64,000 bases of DNA from Ascaphus truei (GCA_036426205.1 CM071574.1:15023511-15087510), one strand, 5' to 3'; positions 22,225-34,784 are shown, numbered from the stretch's first letter. Numbers and translations: made by a program. The notes: generated from the sequence alone by a model not told the origin.

Positions 22225-22476
22225 TAATAATTCAACAGGGATGGGCAAAAATATAAAATAATTAGAAGGCAGCGTTTTTATTGAGCGGAGGCGTTCTGGC
22301 TATTCCCCACCCCCGAGCTGTCGGTGGTGGTTTGTCACCCTGCCATAGTGTAAATTAAGAGACTGACCTGTCAGTCACTGCTGCGGCCGGTCACAGCGCA
22401 CTATGAAGTCATGCTGTGGAGCGCTGTTAACAGTCACAGTCGTGGCTGACAAGTCAGTCAGCCCAGCGCACAGCAC

Positions 22477-22478
<2 letters not shown>

Positions 22479-22511
<33 letters not shown>

Positions 22512-22580
22512 TGGTGGGTGTTGTTTGTGTTGTTGTTGTGCGTGGTGTGTGTTGTGTGTGGGGTTGTGTGTGTGTTATTT
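22479..22580. repeat. (GT)n microsatellite and GT/TTG-rich tract
   Basis: A pure GT run at about 22,480-22,512 followed by degenerate GTTGTTGTG sequence. Confidence 0.9.
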
Positions 22581-23317
22581 TAATCCCGAAATCCCTTGCG
22601 TTAACCAGTCAATCACCATTAACGTGAATATTTTTATTTTCACCAGATCCTATGTAATTCTGATCTTCTCATACTTATTGTCTATCCCATTTATATATTC
22701 ATCATTGTCAAAGCAGATAATGAGTTAGTTCTTGTATAAAAGATACTGTATATAGTTTACTTCTGCTTCTCATATGTGTCAATTCACCTATTGCATTTTG
22801 GCAAAACCTAATGTTGCCACTGCCAGTGAGCTCACTGTCCTCCTAGGTGTTGTTGTCCATTTAAGAACTGTTATTTTAAACTGCATATTTAAAATCCACT
22901 TTTTATTTCTATGGGGCATGGTTATGTATCTTGATTTCACTCGCATGAACGGTCAGGAGAGGTATAGCGCCAAATTGGTGTATAATTTACATAATGTCGG
23001 TTTTAGACCCTATATGCATATTCAATTTCATCTATGCAATGCTGCCTTGGTTTTTATAAGGTTTTAAAGCTGTGCAAGAAAACCCTGTTTGAGAGGTGCA
23101 TTACAACCGGCTATGCGGTTTGTACAAGTTAGACATTTCTGAGCATAACTTTTTTGCATTTATGACAAGAAAATACATAAAATAACAAATGGATGGTTTA
23201 TCGGTTTTAGAGAACTAAGATAGACACCCTAATTATAGCATAAAGAATAAAGTAAATATTATATTGGAGCAGTTTGTTTGTTTTGTTGTTTTAAATTTTT
23301 TTTTTAAAAATATAATA
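22581..23317. other. Non-coding DNA
   Basis: No gene recognised; AT-rich to the T/A run that borders the next LINE at about 23,295-23,318. Confidence 0.45.
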
Positions 23318-24005
23318 TATAGATATCACCTCTATGCTGACGACACACAAATGTACTTTTCAACACCCGACCTTACACCTGCAGTACAAACCAAAGTTTC
23401 TGAATGTCTCTCTGCTATATCATCCTGGATGACCCTCCGCCGCCTTAAACTTAACATGGCAAAAACAGAGCTCCTCATACTTCCCCCCCAAAATATGGCC
23501 CTTCTACCTCCTTCCACATTACTGTTGGAACTACGATCATTCACCCAGTAGCCCAAGCACGCTGCCTAGGGGTAACACTACACTCCTCCCTCACATTCAA
23601 AACATATCTAAAACCTGTCGCTTTTTCCTCCGCAATATAACAAAGATACGCCCTTTCCTCTGTTGCTCGACTGCTAAAACTCTGACTCAGGCCCTCATTC
23701 TCTCACGTCTTGATTACTGTAACCTCCTGCTGTCCGGCCTTTCTGCCTCTCACCTACAATCTATCCTAAACGCTGCTGCCAGAATCACTCTACTCTTTCC
23801 TAGATCTGTCTCAGCATCTCCCCTCATTAAATCCCTCTCCTGGCTTCCGATCAAATCCCACACCTCACACTCCATTCTTCTCCTCACTTTTGAAGCTTTA
23901 CACTCTTCTGCGCCTCCTTACATCTTAGCCCTAATTTCTTGTTATGCACCATCCAGACTCTTGCGTTCTTCTCAAGGATGTCTTCTTATTCATAGATGCT
24001 TAGGG
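23318..24005 (+). mobile_element. L2-type LINE, RT C-terminal half to ORF2 end
   Basis: The plus strand starts inside the RT catalytic motif (YHLYADDTQMYFS), continues with LTPAVQTKVSECLSAISSWM and LKLNMAKTELLILPP, and runs through frameshifts to the tail (SRLDYCNLLLSGL, LNAAARIT, SWLPIKS, FEALHSSAPPYI, SSQGCLLIHRCLGLHH-like). The same tail recurs antisense at 31.2-31.7 kb and at 24.35-24.46 kb. 5'-truncated. Confidence 0.88.
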
Positions 24006-24456
24006 TTACACCACTGATTCCAAGTATTTGCCACCAGTCTTGATTGAAATGGGTAACATTTTGATTCCAAGTATTTGCCACCAGTCTTGATTGAAATGGG
24101 TAACATTTATTGATAGAGGGTATAATAGTCAAGAGGTTTCTGCTTCGATAGATAGGGCACAGAAAATAGAGAGACAATCTAGGTTTCTGCTTCGATAGAT
24201 AGGGCACAGAAAATAGAGAGACAATCTATTTTTTTTTTAAATAAAGACAAGTACTTATCCCAGGATAAACACTTTTGTGTGACTTGTAAATGTTACCCAT
24301 TTCAATCAAGACTGGTGGCAAATACTTGGAATCACTGGTGTAACCCTAAGCATCTATGAATAAGAAGACATCCTTGAGAAGAATGCAAGAGTCTGGATGG
24401 TGCATAACGAGAAATTAGGGCTAAGATGTAAGGAGGAGCAGAAGAGTGTAAAGCAA
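23895..24456. repeat. Inverted repeat with internal tandem duplications (L2/PLE mosaic)
   Basis: Arms 23,895-24,063 and about 24,287-24,456 are reverse complements and include the last part of the L2 tail plus a segment GATTCCAAGTATTTGCCACC. That segment is also duplicated in tandem (24,017-24,062 and 24,062-24,107), and a second 47-bp segment starting AGGTTTCTGCTTCGATAG is duplicated in tandem (about 24,134-24,180 and 24,181-24,227). Confidence 0.85.
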
Positions 24457-24900
24457 TGGGTAACCAATATTTCAGGGCAACTGGATGGTGACTAGAAGCA
24501 AGTAGCAGAGTATTTCTGTCAGTATCTTTGTGGTAAATTTTAGTCTCCAACTAGTTGTTACTTTTGTACACTATGATATCCAAAAAGTTAATTTCAGTCC
24601 AGCTAAATGTCAGAGTAAATCTGAATTTGCGATTTAAAGATGATTAAGGCCAATCTAAAAGGTTAGTAAGGGCTATTTTCCAGATCCCTGCAAAATAAGG
24701 AATATATCATCTATATGGGGTTTATACATGGATCCCTTCTGGTCTGACACAATATGTGTCTGTACATATTGATTTCAAGAGGTTAGCGTATGAAGAAGCC
24801 ATGTTTGACCCCATTGCAGTACCTTGCAATTGTAGGTAAAACATCTCGAAGTTATTTTTGCTCAAAATAAGATCAACAAATAGACCCAGGCTCCCCAGCA
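24450..24900 (-). mobile_element. Penelope-like element fragment (RT)
   Basis: Minus-strand translations in more than one frame give PLE RT motifs: LQGTAMGSNMASSYANL (usual PLE GTAMG...ASYANL block), then a gap, then ETKIYHKDTDRNTLLLASSHHPVALK as the conserved C-terminal RT block, given here split for length. It is truncated on both sides and joined to the L2-derived inverted repeat at about 24,450. Confidence 0.8.
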
Positions 24901-25858
24901 CACAATCTGCCTAGACTGAGCCCTGCAATATACTTTTATCATAGTTTTTCTATAAACCTGTGCTATTTGCAGGCAACTGCCAGCATCTGAATGCTGCTTT
25001 GGGTGGAACGCAGCACACAGGAAAACCACTGATTACATTGAGTGGGTGAATGAATGGGTTTCTGCCTTGGGCAGGTTTTAAAGTGGATGGTACAGCTTGA
25101 TTTCTAACCTCCTGATAACCATAACTATAGTCCATTTGAACAGAAGAATCCTGCTAAATTTGAATAATTGATACATTTGCTGGTCATACAAGCTTTTGGA
25201 TTATTTAAGAATGACAGACTGTTGAACAGGTATTATACACGGCGCCTCCAGACTGAGAGGCTGGAATTGACGACCAGGTCACTGCCATGAGTGGACTGTA
25301 AAGTGAATGTTACAGCTAGGTCTGTAACCTCCAGTTGATGGACTGTGAGAGTGATTTAAATAACTGACACCTCCTACAGAATATATACATAATCTAATTA
25401 TGCATCAAAGGTGATTAGGGGACTTATTCCTTTCCTTGTATATTGTGAGATCCTGTACCCTGTCTGAGATATTGTTAACGATGGAGGCCACAGATCGAAC
25501 TCGGATTCAGCAGTGTGCGAAGTACATAATCGGATCAACATTTAGTTGATCGCATGATTCATTGTGCTTCTCAATTCTGAGTACACCATTGCTGAGTGCA
25601 TTATTGAACTCCTGAGACAGTATGTACCTGACTGGGGTACTGAATATGAACATTTTACTTGGATGTTTGTCTATACTTTTTATGGTGCTCTTACTATGCT
25701 TTAGCCATGCCCCACAGAAACTACACATTTTCATTCTTGGCCATATGTTTGTTTTTGATTCAGGATACAGTATCTAATGTTGATACACTGTTGCCGGTTT
25801 ACTCAGCACTAGTGTGCCATATTTAGCTTTATTATTGTTGTAACTTTTGTGATTATAA
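24901..25858. other. Non-coding DNA with degenerate internal repeats
   Basis: Segments near 25,075-25,130 and 25,290-25,350 (TACAGCTTGATTTCTAACC and TACAGCTAGGTCTGTAACC) look like diverged tandem copies of one another. No gene recognised. Confidence 0.4.
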
Positions 25859-27607
25859 TTCAAGCAAGCAAAACATGTCAAATCTTATATGATTTTTTTT
25901 GTAATAAATCAGTTAATTAGATTCTGTAGAATCTACTTAATTAATTGTGTAGCATTAGAGAATAGTGTCTGACTTTGTTTTTGTTTTTATTCAATTCTTC
26001 AATTTGTAATGAGTTTTAGAGCATCCTTTTAAAATATTTTTTTATTGGTTTTCCAAACATTAAACAACATTACAATGCAGAAAAAAATAAGATACACAGA
26101 AAAAACATACTTTTACACAAAATTATTTTTAGTACAGTATTGCTCATCATACTTCTAATTTCAAAATTCAACACATTAACATAAATAATAATAAAAAGAA
26201 AAAACAGCTAATTTCATTTTCAAAAATATAAATATGAAAGCTATCACCACACAGCCTCCCAACAGAATGTGGCATAAAATTCCCCATTTACTATCTCGCC
26301 CATCAGCCCCGTACTATCATATTTCCTCAAGGGTGACATTATCTGTGACCCATCGCAATCAGTCTGAGGAGACCCTAAGATGTATGTTCAAATGTCTGTA
26401 TGATTGAATCCCTATCTTGTGACATAGTATCAATAAACTTTTCCCATTTTTAAAAACATTTCTCGGTTCTTAATTCTTTATTTGTCTCAGCTTCTAATTT
26501 GTCCATCATCAATTTATTCAGATAATCGTTTATATATTTTTATGTGGGGCTTTCAGGCTTTATCCATTTCACCATCACCGGTTTCCTTTCTGCAAGCAAG
26601 ACAATCTCTGCTAGCCTTGGGACATTTTTCCTTACATTGGCCTCTTTCCATATTTCCAAACAGCAAGCCTAAGGGTTCTTTTATTGTAGTTACCCCAGTA
26701 ACCTCTTGTATATACTGCAGAACCTTATCTCCCCCCCCCCAAAAAAAAAACAGAATAACCAGACAATCCAGTAACAGTGTTTTAAATCTGCTCTTTCCTT
26801 GGAGCACTTATTTTTAGATTTCTCTAACCCCTTATAATTAATATCAAAGGCATAATAGGCCATATGCAGTATCTCATATTGCAGCTCTCTCCACTCCTCA
26901 GAAATGATAATTTTACTAACGTGAGTTAACCCTTTGAGTAACAAGTCAATTCCTGGGAAATCTTTTTCCCATCTAGTGAACATTTTTCTTAGATCCCTCC
27001 CATAGTCCTTGTCCATAATCCAATCATATAAATCTGAGAGAGTATCAAATATTCTATTAGCATCCTCAAAAAAAGACATCAAAAACATAGTTTCCTAATA
27101 GATCTGATTTATAGCTGTCCATACTCTTGCAATAATACATTACTTGTGTGTGTATATAAGGGAAGTGATGTTTGAGGCAGTCCCATTTGTTCTTTCAGGT
27201 CCTGGAACGTCAGGAACCACCATTATTCACATCTACCAAGTGGCCCAGAGTTATCCTTTGATTTCTATAGCAGGTTTTTTGACCACCTCCCAAGCAGTAC
27301 AAGATATTTGCCACACTTTCATGATTGGGATAATGTGTTGCAAATGTTCCCAGAAGGTTTGAGCTGTAAGCTGTAACAATGGCTAATGTTGCCTTCCTAA
27401 TATCATGATACATTGTAGCTGCTGAGTTACACTGACTGAAGCGACCAGTATGTTAGGCACACAATCAGGATTTTGACAGATTTATAACAGGAGCACCAAA
27501 CGATTGCCAGCTTAAGTAAGAATGCAGAATTCTACATCGTCACATGCTTTACATATAAAAATAATAAAACAAGAAAAAAAATGTGTAAAGTATTATTGCT
27601 GCTTTAA
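25859..27607 (+). mobile_element. TTAA-type DNA element, split by an L1 insertion
   Basis: 25,859-26,040 and about 27,250-27,607 match, in order, the two halves of the intact element at 49,175-49,617. The right end is TTGCTGCT followed by TTAA (27,604-27,607); the left end is damaged (TTCAAGCAAGCAAAACATG). The gap holds an L1 fragment. TTAA targets are used by Kolobok- and piggyBac-type elements; the TTAAAG(C) ends are closer to the frog Kolobok/T2 style. No transposase seen. Confidence 0.7.
26036..27249 (-). mobile_element. L1-type LINE 3' fragment
   Basis: The minus-strand frame 27,088-26,690 resembles the C-terminal region of L1 ORF2: KMFTRWEKDF, then IISEEWRELQYEILHMAYYA, and after a gap CSKERADLKHCYWIVWLF (usual L1 pattern: W...C..C...AdL.HcfW). 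Further 3' (lower coordinates) it ends in an A/T-rich tail near 26,036 (minus-strand ACCAATAAAAAAA). 5'-truncated and nested in the TTAA element. Confidence 0.7.
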
Positions 27608-28702
27608 TGTCTAACATTTCTCTGCTTGGTTGGCTGTTGTGGGGTTGTGGGCGGTTCTTATGCACTTAGAGCAATCACGGCTGCATTTTTCTATACATTA
27701 TTCAGCACTTCACAGATCACAGGGTGTGTTTGTTGGTTGCCTAGCAACACTTGATGATTGTGGGACTAATATATCTATATATCTAATTTATTTATCTCCT
27801 TTGACGCTTGAACTTGCTAGTATATGTTTAAGTTTGGTAAGGTGTGCCATTTTTTTCTCTCTCCGGGCACCTGAAATTAAGCCCCTGTTCTGTGTCTGTC
27901 AGCATGACACAGGTACACCCTGACACAGCCGCTAATGGGTGGGAGAAGTAGCTGGGAAACTTCCCAAACACCTACCTCACCCAATGGAAATTTCCTGGTC
28001 GCCATGTGCCTAATAGTTGCCCCCTGGCTCCTGTGTTTTGCAGTGCTGATTTAAAACCGGGGGTTCAATATGAGCGTATAGGGGTTCTGTATGTTTTGCA
28101 ATTCTGTTCAGCTGTTCCCAGCTGATTTGGAGGGTGGCTCCTCCTTCCCAGGTTTGAAGCTCACCCCTCCCACTTTTAAATGGTTAAAGCTCACTCCATT
28201 TCATCTTGCACATTCATGGGAACTTGCATGCAGTTTGATTGCGACAAATCTAATACAGAGTGCTTTTCATGGTATTATACAGGTTAATAAGAGCTTCAAT
28301 CAGACTTGGTTGCATAGTTCTAATTTTGACAGATTTATTATAAATCATTCTTCCTGGTAATGTAAAGGTTATTAAGAATTAATTTTAGTGTTGGGACCCT
28401 TGAGGCATGGTCTGCCTTGGAGGGGCTCAAGGGCTTATGACACTTTGGCCAATTTTTTTTCTCTGTCGTAAAACGTCAATCTCACAGCTGATTTACGATA
28501 GTGGGTGGACTTATGTGAGTTCCATGGGAAGAAAGAATATTTAAGTCTAAGCAAAAATTAAATTTCGAGGTGTATATTTGGCACCAAATATGTGATATCT
28601 CATATATGTTATTTATTTATAATCAAGAAAAAATAGATACATGAATTACACTGTATGTAACGCGTTCTACCGATTAATCACATTCTGATAAATATTGGTA
28701 TG
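27608..28702. other. Non-coding DNA
   Basis: No exon recognised. The sequence around 27,890-28,340 is less AT-rich and has open stretches on the plus strand, but nothing in them resembles a known protein to me. Confidence 0.4.
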
Positions 28703-29043
28703 AGATACAGATGCAGCGGCTGTTATTCGAACATATCACGAGTTGTATATCTCAGAATACCCATGTCATGGCGCGTCATGACCGCGTATTGACTTGTTTT
28801 TATAGAGTACAGAAAATGTCATTTTAGTGTTCTGGTTTTTAAACACCTGCAAATGGACACAGTACTGTACTGTACACATTACAATTTGGTCATTTCTGCC
28901 ATGAAACGCGAAGAATTGCACCCGAAGAAATCGGGATCCATGAAATTCAAACAAAGCAACCGCATGATTGGCCGCATGGAGTACATCAGCACACACGAAA
29001 ACGGCTCTGTGATTTGTTCGAATAACATCCTCTGCATCTGTAT
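28703..29043. mobile_element. Unclassified element with terminal inverted repeats
   Basis: GATACAGATGCAGCGGCTGT at 28,703 onward is mirrored by TGTTCGAATAACATCCTCTG and CATCTGTAT ending at 29,043 (about 29-31 bp, roughly 85-90% complementary). Weaker mirrored similarity may extend outside. The interior is unusually CpG-rich with an open plus-strand frame (28,853-29,161) that I do not recognise. Target duplication not resolved. Confidence 0.55.
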
Positions 29044-30774
29044 ATGGCATGATAATACAATTTTTTTTAAAATATTTTGCCAATTTTGTAACGGATGCAA
29101 TATTATTAACCCATCCAATGAGTTATTTTTTATGGAACAATGTTGGTGCTATGCAGTATAAAAATAACATCATTTTTGGTGATAATACTGTATTTTTAAG
29201 TTAACGCAGTTTGATGGCCTTAATGTCCTATTTTTCTTTTTAGCATGATAAATATAATTATCATGATAATTTTTTTACTATCATTATTGTGGGAAACGTT
29301 TTTTTATTGCACAACCCTACTCAACAGCCTTCATAACCTACTAGACTCCATCAATAGATGAGCTATAGGGCTCTTTAATTTACTGTAAGGTTCTCTATTG
29401 TTTAACCCTTTGAAATCACAATATGTGTAATCGCTCTGACTAGGGGTATGGATTGCAAGATTCTTTTCTCAGGTAAAGAAATTAGTGAAGAGATGGTACA
29501 GTGGATACAGGTCTACCCATCCTCCCAATGCTCTGGTAGTCTTCTGGCCACTTGCCCGGTCTAAACCCCAGTGGTACTGCTGTAGTTTACCTCCTATCAT
29601 GGATGGGTCTACCTCCAAAATCTTTAAGGTTCCTATTGGAGTTACATAACTAAAAGAAAGCTGGATATGAACACAGAACACAACTCTGAATAAATGAACT
29701 GAAGAAAAAGAGAAACTCAGAACGGTTTTGACTATTTATACTAAGGGACCTAAACCCCACTCCTGCCTTTGCTACACTAGCTACAGGGAAATGCAAAATC
29801 CAAACTTAATAGAGATAGAGAAACGTTTTGGCAAAGTTCGAATCTGCTATACTTCAACTAACTTGAAATATGGGTTTTAGAAAGAGAGAGAAACACATGG
29901 ATTGGTTATTGTGCACAAAAAAGCCGCAACCTGTCCCTCTCTCTTTCTTGATGGACTTTAAAAATGTGTTAAAGTGAGCCTTAGTGGGGGCTAGATTTGT
30001 TTAATGCTGAGTGAGCCTCAGTGGGGGGCTAGATTTCTTTAATGCTTAGTGGGCTAGATTTGTTTAATGCTGAGACAATAAATAGGGCACACCCACCATG
30101 TTTCTCTCCTTAACTGGGGATATTTTGCAGAAAGCTTGAGAAATGGCAAAATCTACAGTAAGACATTTTGCTACAGTTTCACAAAGAAACGATATTGAGG
30201 GGGAAATACGGCAAAAAGTCTGTGACTACATTTTGCATACTTTTGCAAATCTTTCCTAGACCTTCTCACACCTGGACATAGTGAACCAGCTTGAACCTGT
30301 TTGCAACTTTAATTAATTGAGGTATTAGTGGTAGGCATTATCCTTCTCTTCCTTGCCCTCCCTCCAACATGACTAGCAACATTCGCAGTCATGAGGGTGA
30401 GACAAACAGATCTGGGCTTCCATGGCAGAACACTAGACTCTCCTGGTTATATTAACGCTCCAATACCAGTTTAGATACTGAGGTACTGTACAATCTTCTG
30501 TTTCCTCTAAATAACTAGTGAAATAACTTCCCATGTGGCAGTGGATGTAGTTTCCCCATTACATGCTGGAATACCTGGGTACAATAATTTTACCACATCT
30601 TCTGTGCTAATTGAGGTCCAGTGTCAACGGGATTGGCAGGTTTTACCTCAGGTAAAGTTTCAGGTTATGTAGCATCCCCACAAGAAACAACACCCAGCTC
30701 CGGAAGCGTTTGATTCACAGCCCATGATATTGTCTGAAGGACTCAAATACTACAACTCCCCTATGATCATTGTA
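29044..30774. other. Non-coding DNA with a short tandem repeat
   Basis: At about 29,970-30,085 a unit of about 35-40 bp (AGTGGGGGCTAGATTTGTTTA and AATGCTGAGTGAGCC) is repeated nearly three times. Nothing else recognised. Confidence 0.45.
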
Positions 30775-31725
30775 TGGTATGGTATGTCTTTATTTATATA
30801 GCGCCATTAATGTACATAGCGCTTCACAGTAGTAATACATGTGGTAATCGAATAAATAACAGATAATATAAATAACAGATCATGAGAATAAGTGCTTTAG
30901 ACAAACATAACATTAAGGAAGAGGAGTCCTTGCCCCAAGGAGCTTACAATCTAATTGGTAGGTAGGGAGAACGTACAGAGACAGTAGGAGGGAGTTCTGG
31001 TAAGTGCGTCTGCAGGGGGCCAAGCTTTATGTGTTCAGAATGTTCACAGTGCTATTCGTATGCTTCTTTAAGCAAGTGTGTCTTAAGGTGGGTCTTAAAG
31101 GTGGATAGAGAGGGTGCTAGATGGGTACTGAGGGGAAGGGCATTCCAGAGGTGTGGGGCAGTCAGTGAAAAAGGTTTAAGGCGGGAGAGGGCTTTAGATA
31201 AAAAGGGGGTAGAAAGAAGACATCCTTGAGCAGAACGCAAGAGTCAGGGTGGTGCATAGCGAGAAATTAGGGCTGAGATGTAAGGAGGGGCAGAAGAGTG
31301 TAAAGCTTTAAAAGTGAGGAGAAGAATGGGGTGTGTAATGAGGGATTTGATTGGAAGCCAGGAGAGGGATTTCAGGAGGGGAGATGCTGAGACAGATCTA
31401 GGAAAGAGTAGAGTGATTCTGGCAGCAGCATTTAGGATAGATTGTAGGGGAGACAGGTGAGAGGCAGGAAGGCCGGACAGCAGGAGGTTACAGTAATCAA
31501 GACGGGAGAGAATGAGGGCCTGAGTCAGAGTTTTAGCAGTCGAACAACAGAGGAAAGGGCGTATCTTAGTTATATTGCGGAGGAAAAAGCGACAGGTTTT
31601 AGATATGTTTTGAATGTGAGGGGCGAATGTGAGAGAGGAGTCGAATGTGACCCCTAGGCAGCGTGCTTGGGCTACTGGGTGAATGATTGTAGTTCCAACA
31701 GTAATGGGGTGTCCATTGTGCCCAC
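30775..31725 (-). mobile_element. L2-type LINE 3' half with 3' UTR
   Basis: The minus strand carries the same ORF2 tail as the L2 at 23.5-24.0 kb, and beyond it. 31,240-31,052 reads RSAQGCLLSTPFLSKALSRL and then LWNALPLSTHLAPSLSTFKT. The 3' UTR at 31,020-30,780 contains the TGTAAGCTCCTTGGGGCAAG-like block and ends in TATATAAATAAAGACATACC with short TACCA repeats, a typical L2 end. The 5' edge at about 31,725 is a truncation. Confidence 0.85.
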
Positions 31726-31844
31726 TCTAGCTCTCCTTGAGGTCGGTGTCAGGAAGAGGAATGTCAATGTACTTGTGAGTCAGTGTTTGAGGAGACCTCA
31801 AAATTCTAGATGGCTCCTAAGTTAACATTTTTGCTCACCCCTGT

Positions 31845-32060
31845 ATCGGGAAGGTAAAAAATAAATAAAATACTGTATATATAAAATTCGAACAAACCAA
31901 GCACTCGCAGGTCTTTAAAGTTAGTGTAAAAATGTATTGCAGAAATGAACGTTTTGGTCCTATCAAATATTTTGTCTTTCTCCATATTGGTTGTATAACA
32001 GGGCTTTCTTACTGCATGTGTAGTCGTGTTAAAATATACAACCTCAGTGCTCAACTTTGG
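31845..32060 (-). mobile_element. Penelope-type terminal region, degraded
   Basis: Minus-strand sequence near 31,970-31,945 reads TTTGATAGGACCAAAACGTT, a decayed version of the hammerhead-like unit seen elsewhere. The assignment rests on similarity of arrangement only. Confidence 0.35.
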
Positions 32061-32194
32061 TAAGCATCAATAAATCATTAATATTTCCTGAGAACAAAGT
32101 CCATAAACAATCCCGCTGCTGATGACTCCAGAAGACTCGATTTCCTTTCTTCTTCTTTTACTCTGAGTTTTAATCACATAGAAAACTATCAACA

Positions 32195-32480
32195 AGCGCA
32201 TGCAGGATTAAAATTAACCTAATGTATTCAATAGCCCCCATTCTGCACATATTTAAAGAATAAAACCGCTCCCAATTGTCTAGATACAACAACCAAATCC
32301 CCACAGGACCGGAAAAAAGCGGGCTCTGCAGACCTCCACAGTTCTTTCTTCCAGGGATCTCCATTCTGGCCAGATCCAGTGTCCCCGGTGTTGCTGTTCC
32401 TCCTCCAGTTTGTCCCATCTTCAGTGTCTGACTTCTTCAGTTGGTTAGTGTAGTGCCTTGCGCAATGACGTGGAATATAA
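32195..32480 (-). repeat. Dispersed repeat, minus copy of the 49.69-50.09 kb repeat
   Basis: Read on the minus strand it matches 49,690-50,090: CCGGTCCTGTGG, then GATTTGG, TAGACAATTGG, AGCGGTTTTATT, GGGGCTATTGAAT and TTTTAATCCTGCAT in the same order. It lacks the Harbinger-like MITE found in the other copy, so it acts as an empty-site reference. Class unknown. Confidence 0.75.
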
Positions 32481-33689
32481 GCCACCTCCCTAAGTGTTTT
32501 GCATGTCAGTGCTTTGCCAGATTCACGGTCTGACCATTTGCATTGATATATTTACCCTTTCAAGGAAATTAGATAATGGAGCATCACTAGCAATTCAATA
32601 AACATCTTGATACCAATATTATCACCAAACTCTTTATTTGGGGAATATATGCAGAAAACAGTTATGCATATATGATAAAAAATAAATTATAATCTATAAA
32701 AATGATATATACATGGATACACACATACACCAATGTTTATTTTATTTTTATTTTTTTTAATGACAAAAATTCCTAAGAAGAACTAATAAAACATTCGAAT
32801 AAGCTTTTTACTAGTTAATGACATATTTAAGGAATAAGAAGCTTAAAAAATAAAAATAAAGACCCCAATCATTTATTTTTCTTCCCGATTATGTTATTGC
32901 ACTTTTCCCATTTATTGCCCTTTTATTAGGTCCCACTAACGTGTGTGTGTTTTTTATTTGGGGCAGGCAGAATGCAGGGTCGGGGTTCTGATGAAGCACT
33001 TAGCAGCTCAGTTCTGTGTGGGGAGCAGAGGAGGCTCAGTGTATGTGAAACTTAATCTGTACTGGAGTTTATAAAAACTAAAATTCCTGTGATTTCCTTG
33101 GTGTGAACATGCGCAGTAGGACATAGAACTGTGACCCGGATGTAGTCCGTGTTTCCACTCCCTGGAAATCGGCCAATAGAACGTTAATCGGAGCTCCGAC
33201 TGAAGCAGAGGAGAGATCAGAGCACCGCTGCCTCACCTGCGGCTAAAATGCACTTGCCCCAGACAAGTGGGCTTGTCGAGCTGTGTGTGTATCATGTTTT
33301 TTTTTTTAATGCATCACCCGAAATAAAATATTTTAAAAATTCATTCATTTATAACCTAATAAATTGATTTGATTTGTTGTGAATTACTTAGTATAAAATA
33401 TGCCAAATTTTATGAATTAATTTTTTTATGCCCTAATATTTTTTTTATTTAAAGTTAATTTCCCGTATCGATGTAATTCAATTTCACAATAAATGATTGA
33501 ATCATTTTACTATATGAAAATGTATATATTTCCTACAGCCTTATTCTTAAATCCATATCATATAGATAATTTCTTTAGCAAATATACAACCCTACTCGTA
33601 TTTTGCACTGAGTATATTTCCATTCACATACCTATTTTAATGACATTATACAAAAGTAATGTACATTCAAAACCAATCATTGTTATATA
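32481..33689. other. Non-coding, AT-rich DNA with one GC-richer patch
   Basis: 33,080-33,290 is GC-richer and looks transposon-derived (AAATGCACTTGCCCCAGACA and GTGGGCTTGTCGAGC) but no ends could be paired. The rest is AT-rich and unrecognised. Confidence 0.4.
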
Positions 33690-34098
33690 GGCTGCGCATT
33701 GAGCTGTGTGACCTGAGTTTGTGTGGTTCAAGTGCAGTTTGGATTAAGTGTGGCATTCTAAACAGAAGGAAAGTGGTTTGCAGTGTATTGCTAGCATTAG
33801 TGTGTGAGCTTGGAGAGTGTATAGTGGGCTAATTGAGTTTGATTGTGTGGAATTGGGAGGTGTTTTTTTTTTTCTCCCCTCCCCCCTCTTCTTTCCTTCC
33901 TTCTGCCTGGTTTGAGAGATTGCAGAGGATGGGTTAGTTGCTTGCTTAATTGCTTAAGAAACACAATTGATGTGTGTCTATGCTTTAAACAGAGGCTTGT
34001 AACGAATCATTGAGCCTGCATATATTGAGCTCTGTCAGTGAAACTGCAGTTTGCATAAAGCGGGGAGTTAAACAGAGGGCGTTAAAACAAGGAAGGTG

Positions 34099-34540
34099 TT
34101 AAAGCAGCAATTCAAGCAGTCTCCCCCCCCCCCCCCCCATCCCCATTCATTTTAAATACAGGTTTGAAGCAGGGGGTCTCCGGAGCTGAACCTTATTCAT
34201 TTAACCTCTGGGACCCCCTGCTTCCAGAGACCCCCAAAAGGGGTGCCGGTATCTCCTGCAGTTTTCAGCTTCCTCGTCACATGGGCTAATAGGCAGCCAC
34301 ATTTGATGATGTTACAGTTTCCTATTGGCCCGTCGGGCCCGAGAGCTCTTAAAAGCAGACATATGATCATGAGCTCTGGAGTGATTACAGGCACACCCTA
34401 TGGAGGCAAGTACATCCGGAAGCAGGGGTCCCCAGAGCTGAAATTAGTGGGGTTCAGCTCTGGAGACCCCCTTCTTCATATCTGCATTAAAAAATGAAGT
34501 GGGGGGGGGGGAACAAAAAATGTGTTTGATTGTTCAAAGA
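34099..34540. mobile_element. TTAA-type non-autonomous element in the CR1 leader
   Basis: Starts at TTAA 34,099-34,102 followed by AGCAGCAATTCAAGCAG, as in other TTAA elements here. The body has mirrored segments (GGTTTGAAGCAGGGGGTCTC... against ...GAGACCCCCTTCTTCA) and poly(C)/poly(G) runs near each end. The right TTAA is not clear, so the end is approximate. Confidence 0.6.
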
Positions 34541-34784
34541 GGCACGGTATATAGAAGTACAATAAATTGTTAGCAACAATGAGCAGAATTGAGAACGCAC
34601 ATCTTGCCACATGTATGTGCACTTGGAGCACCTGTTTCAGGGATCATACTGCTGTGGGAAGTGTGAGAAAGTGGTTTCTTTGGGGTCTCAGATTGCTGAT
34701 CTGCAGAGGCAACTTTCAACATTTAGGGTCATTGACAATCATGAAATGAGCTTATTGCTCACTGACAGAATTGGGAGAGGACTA

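Noticed and set aside
28853..29161. 102-codon open frame as a gene
   Set aside because: No recognisable domain, and it spans the end of a TIR element.
32980..33010. CTGATGA with a following short stem as a hammerhead
   Set aside because: No GAAA follows the stem.
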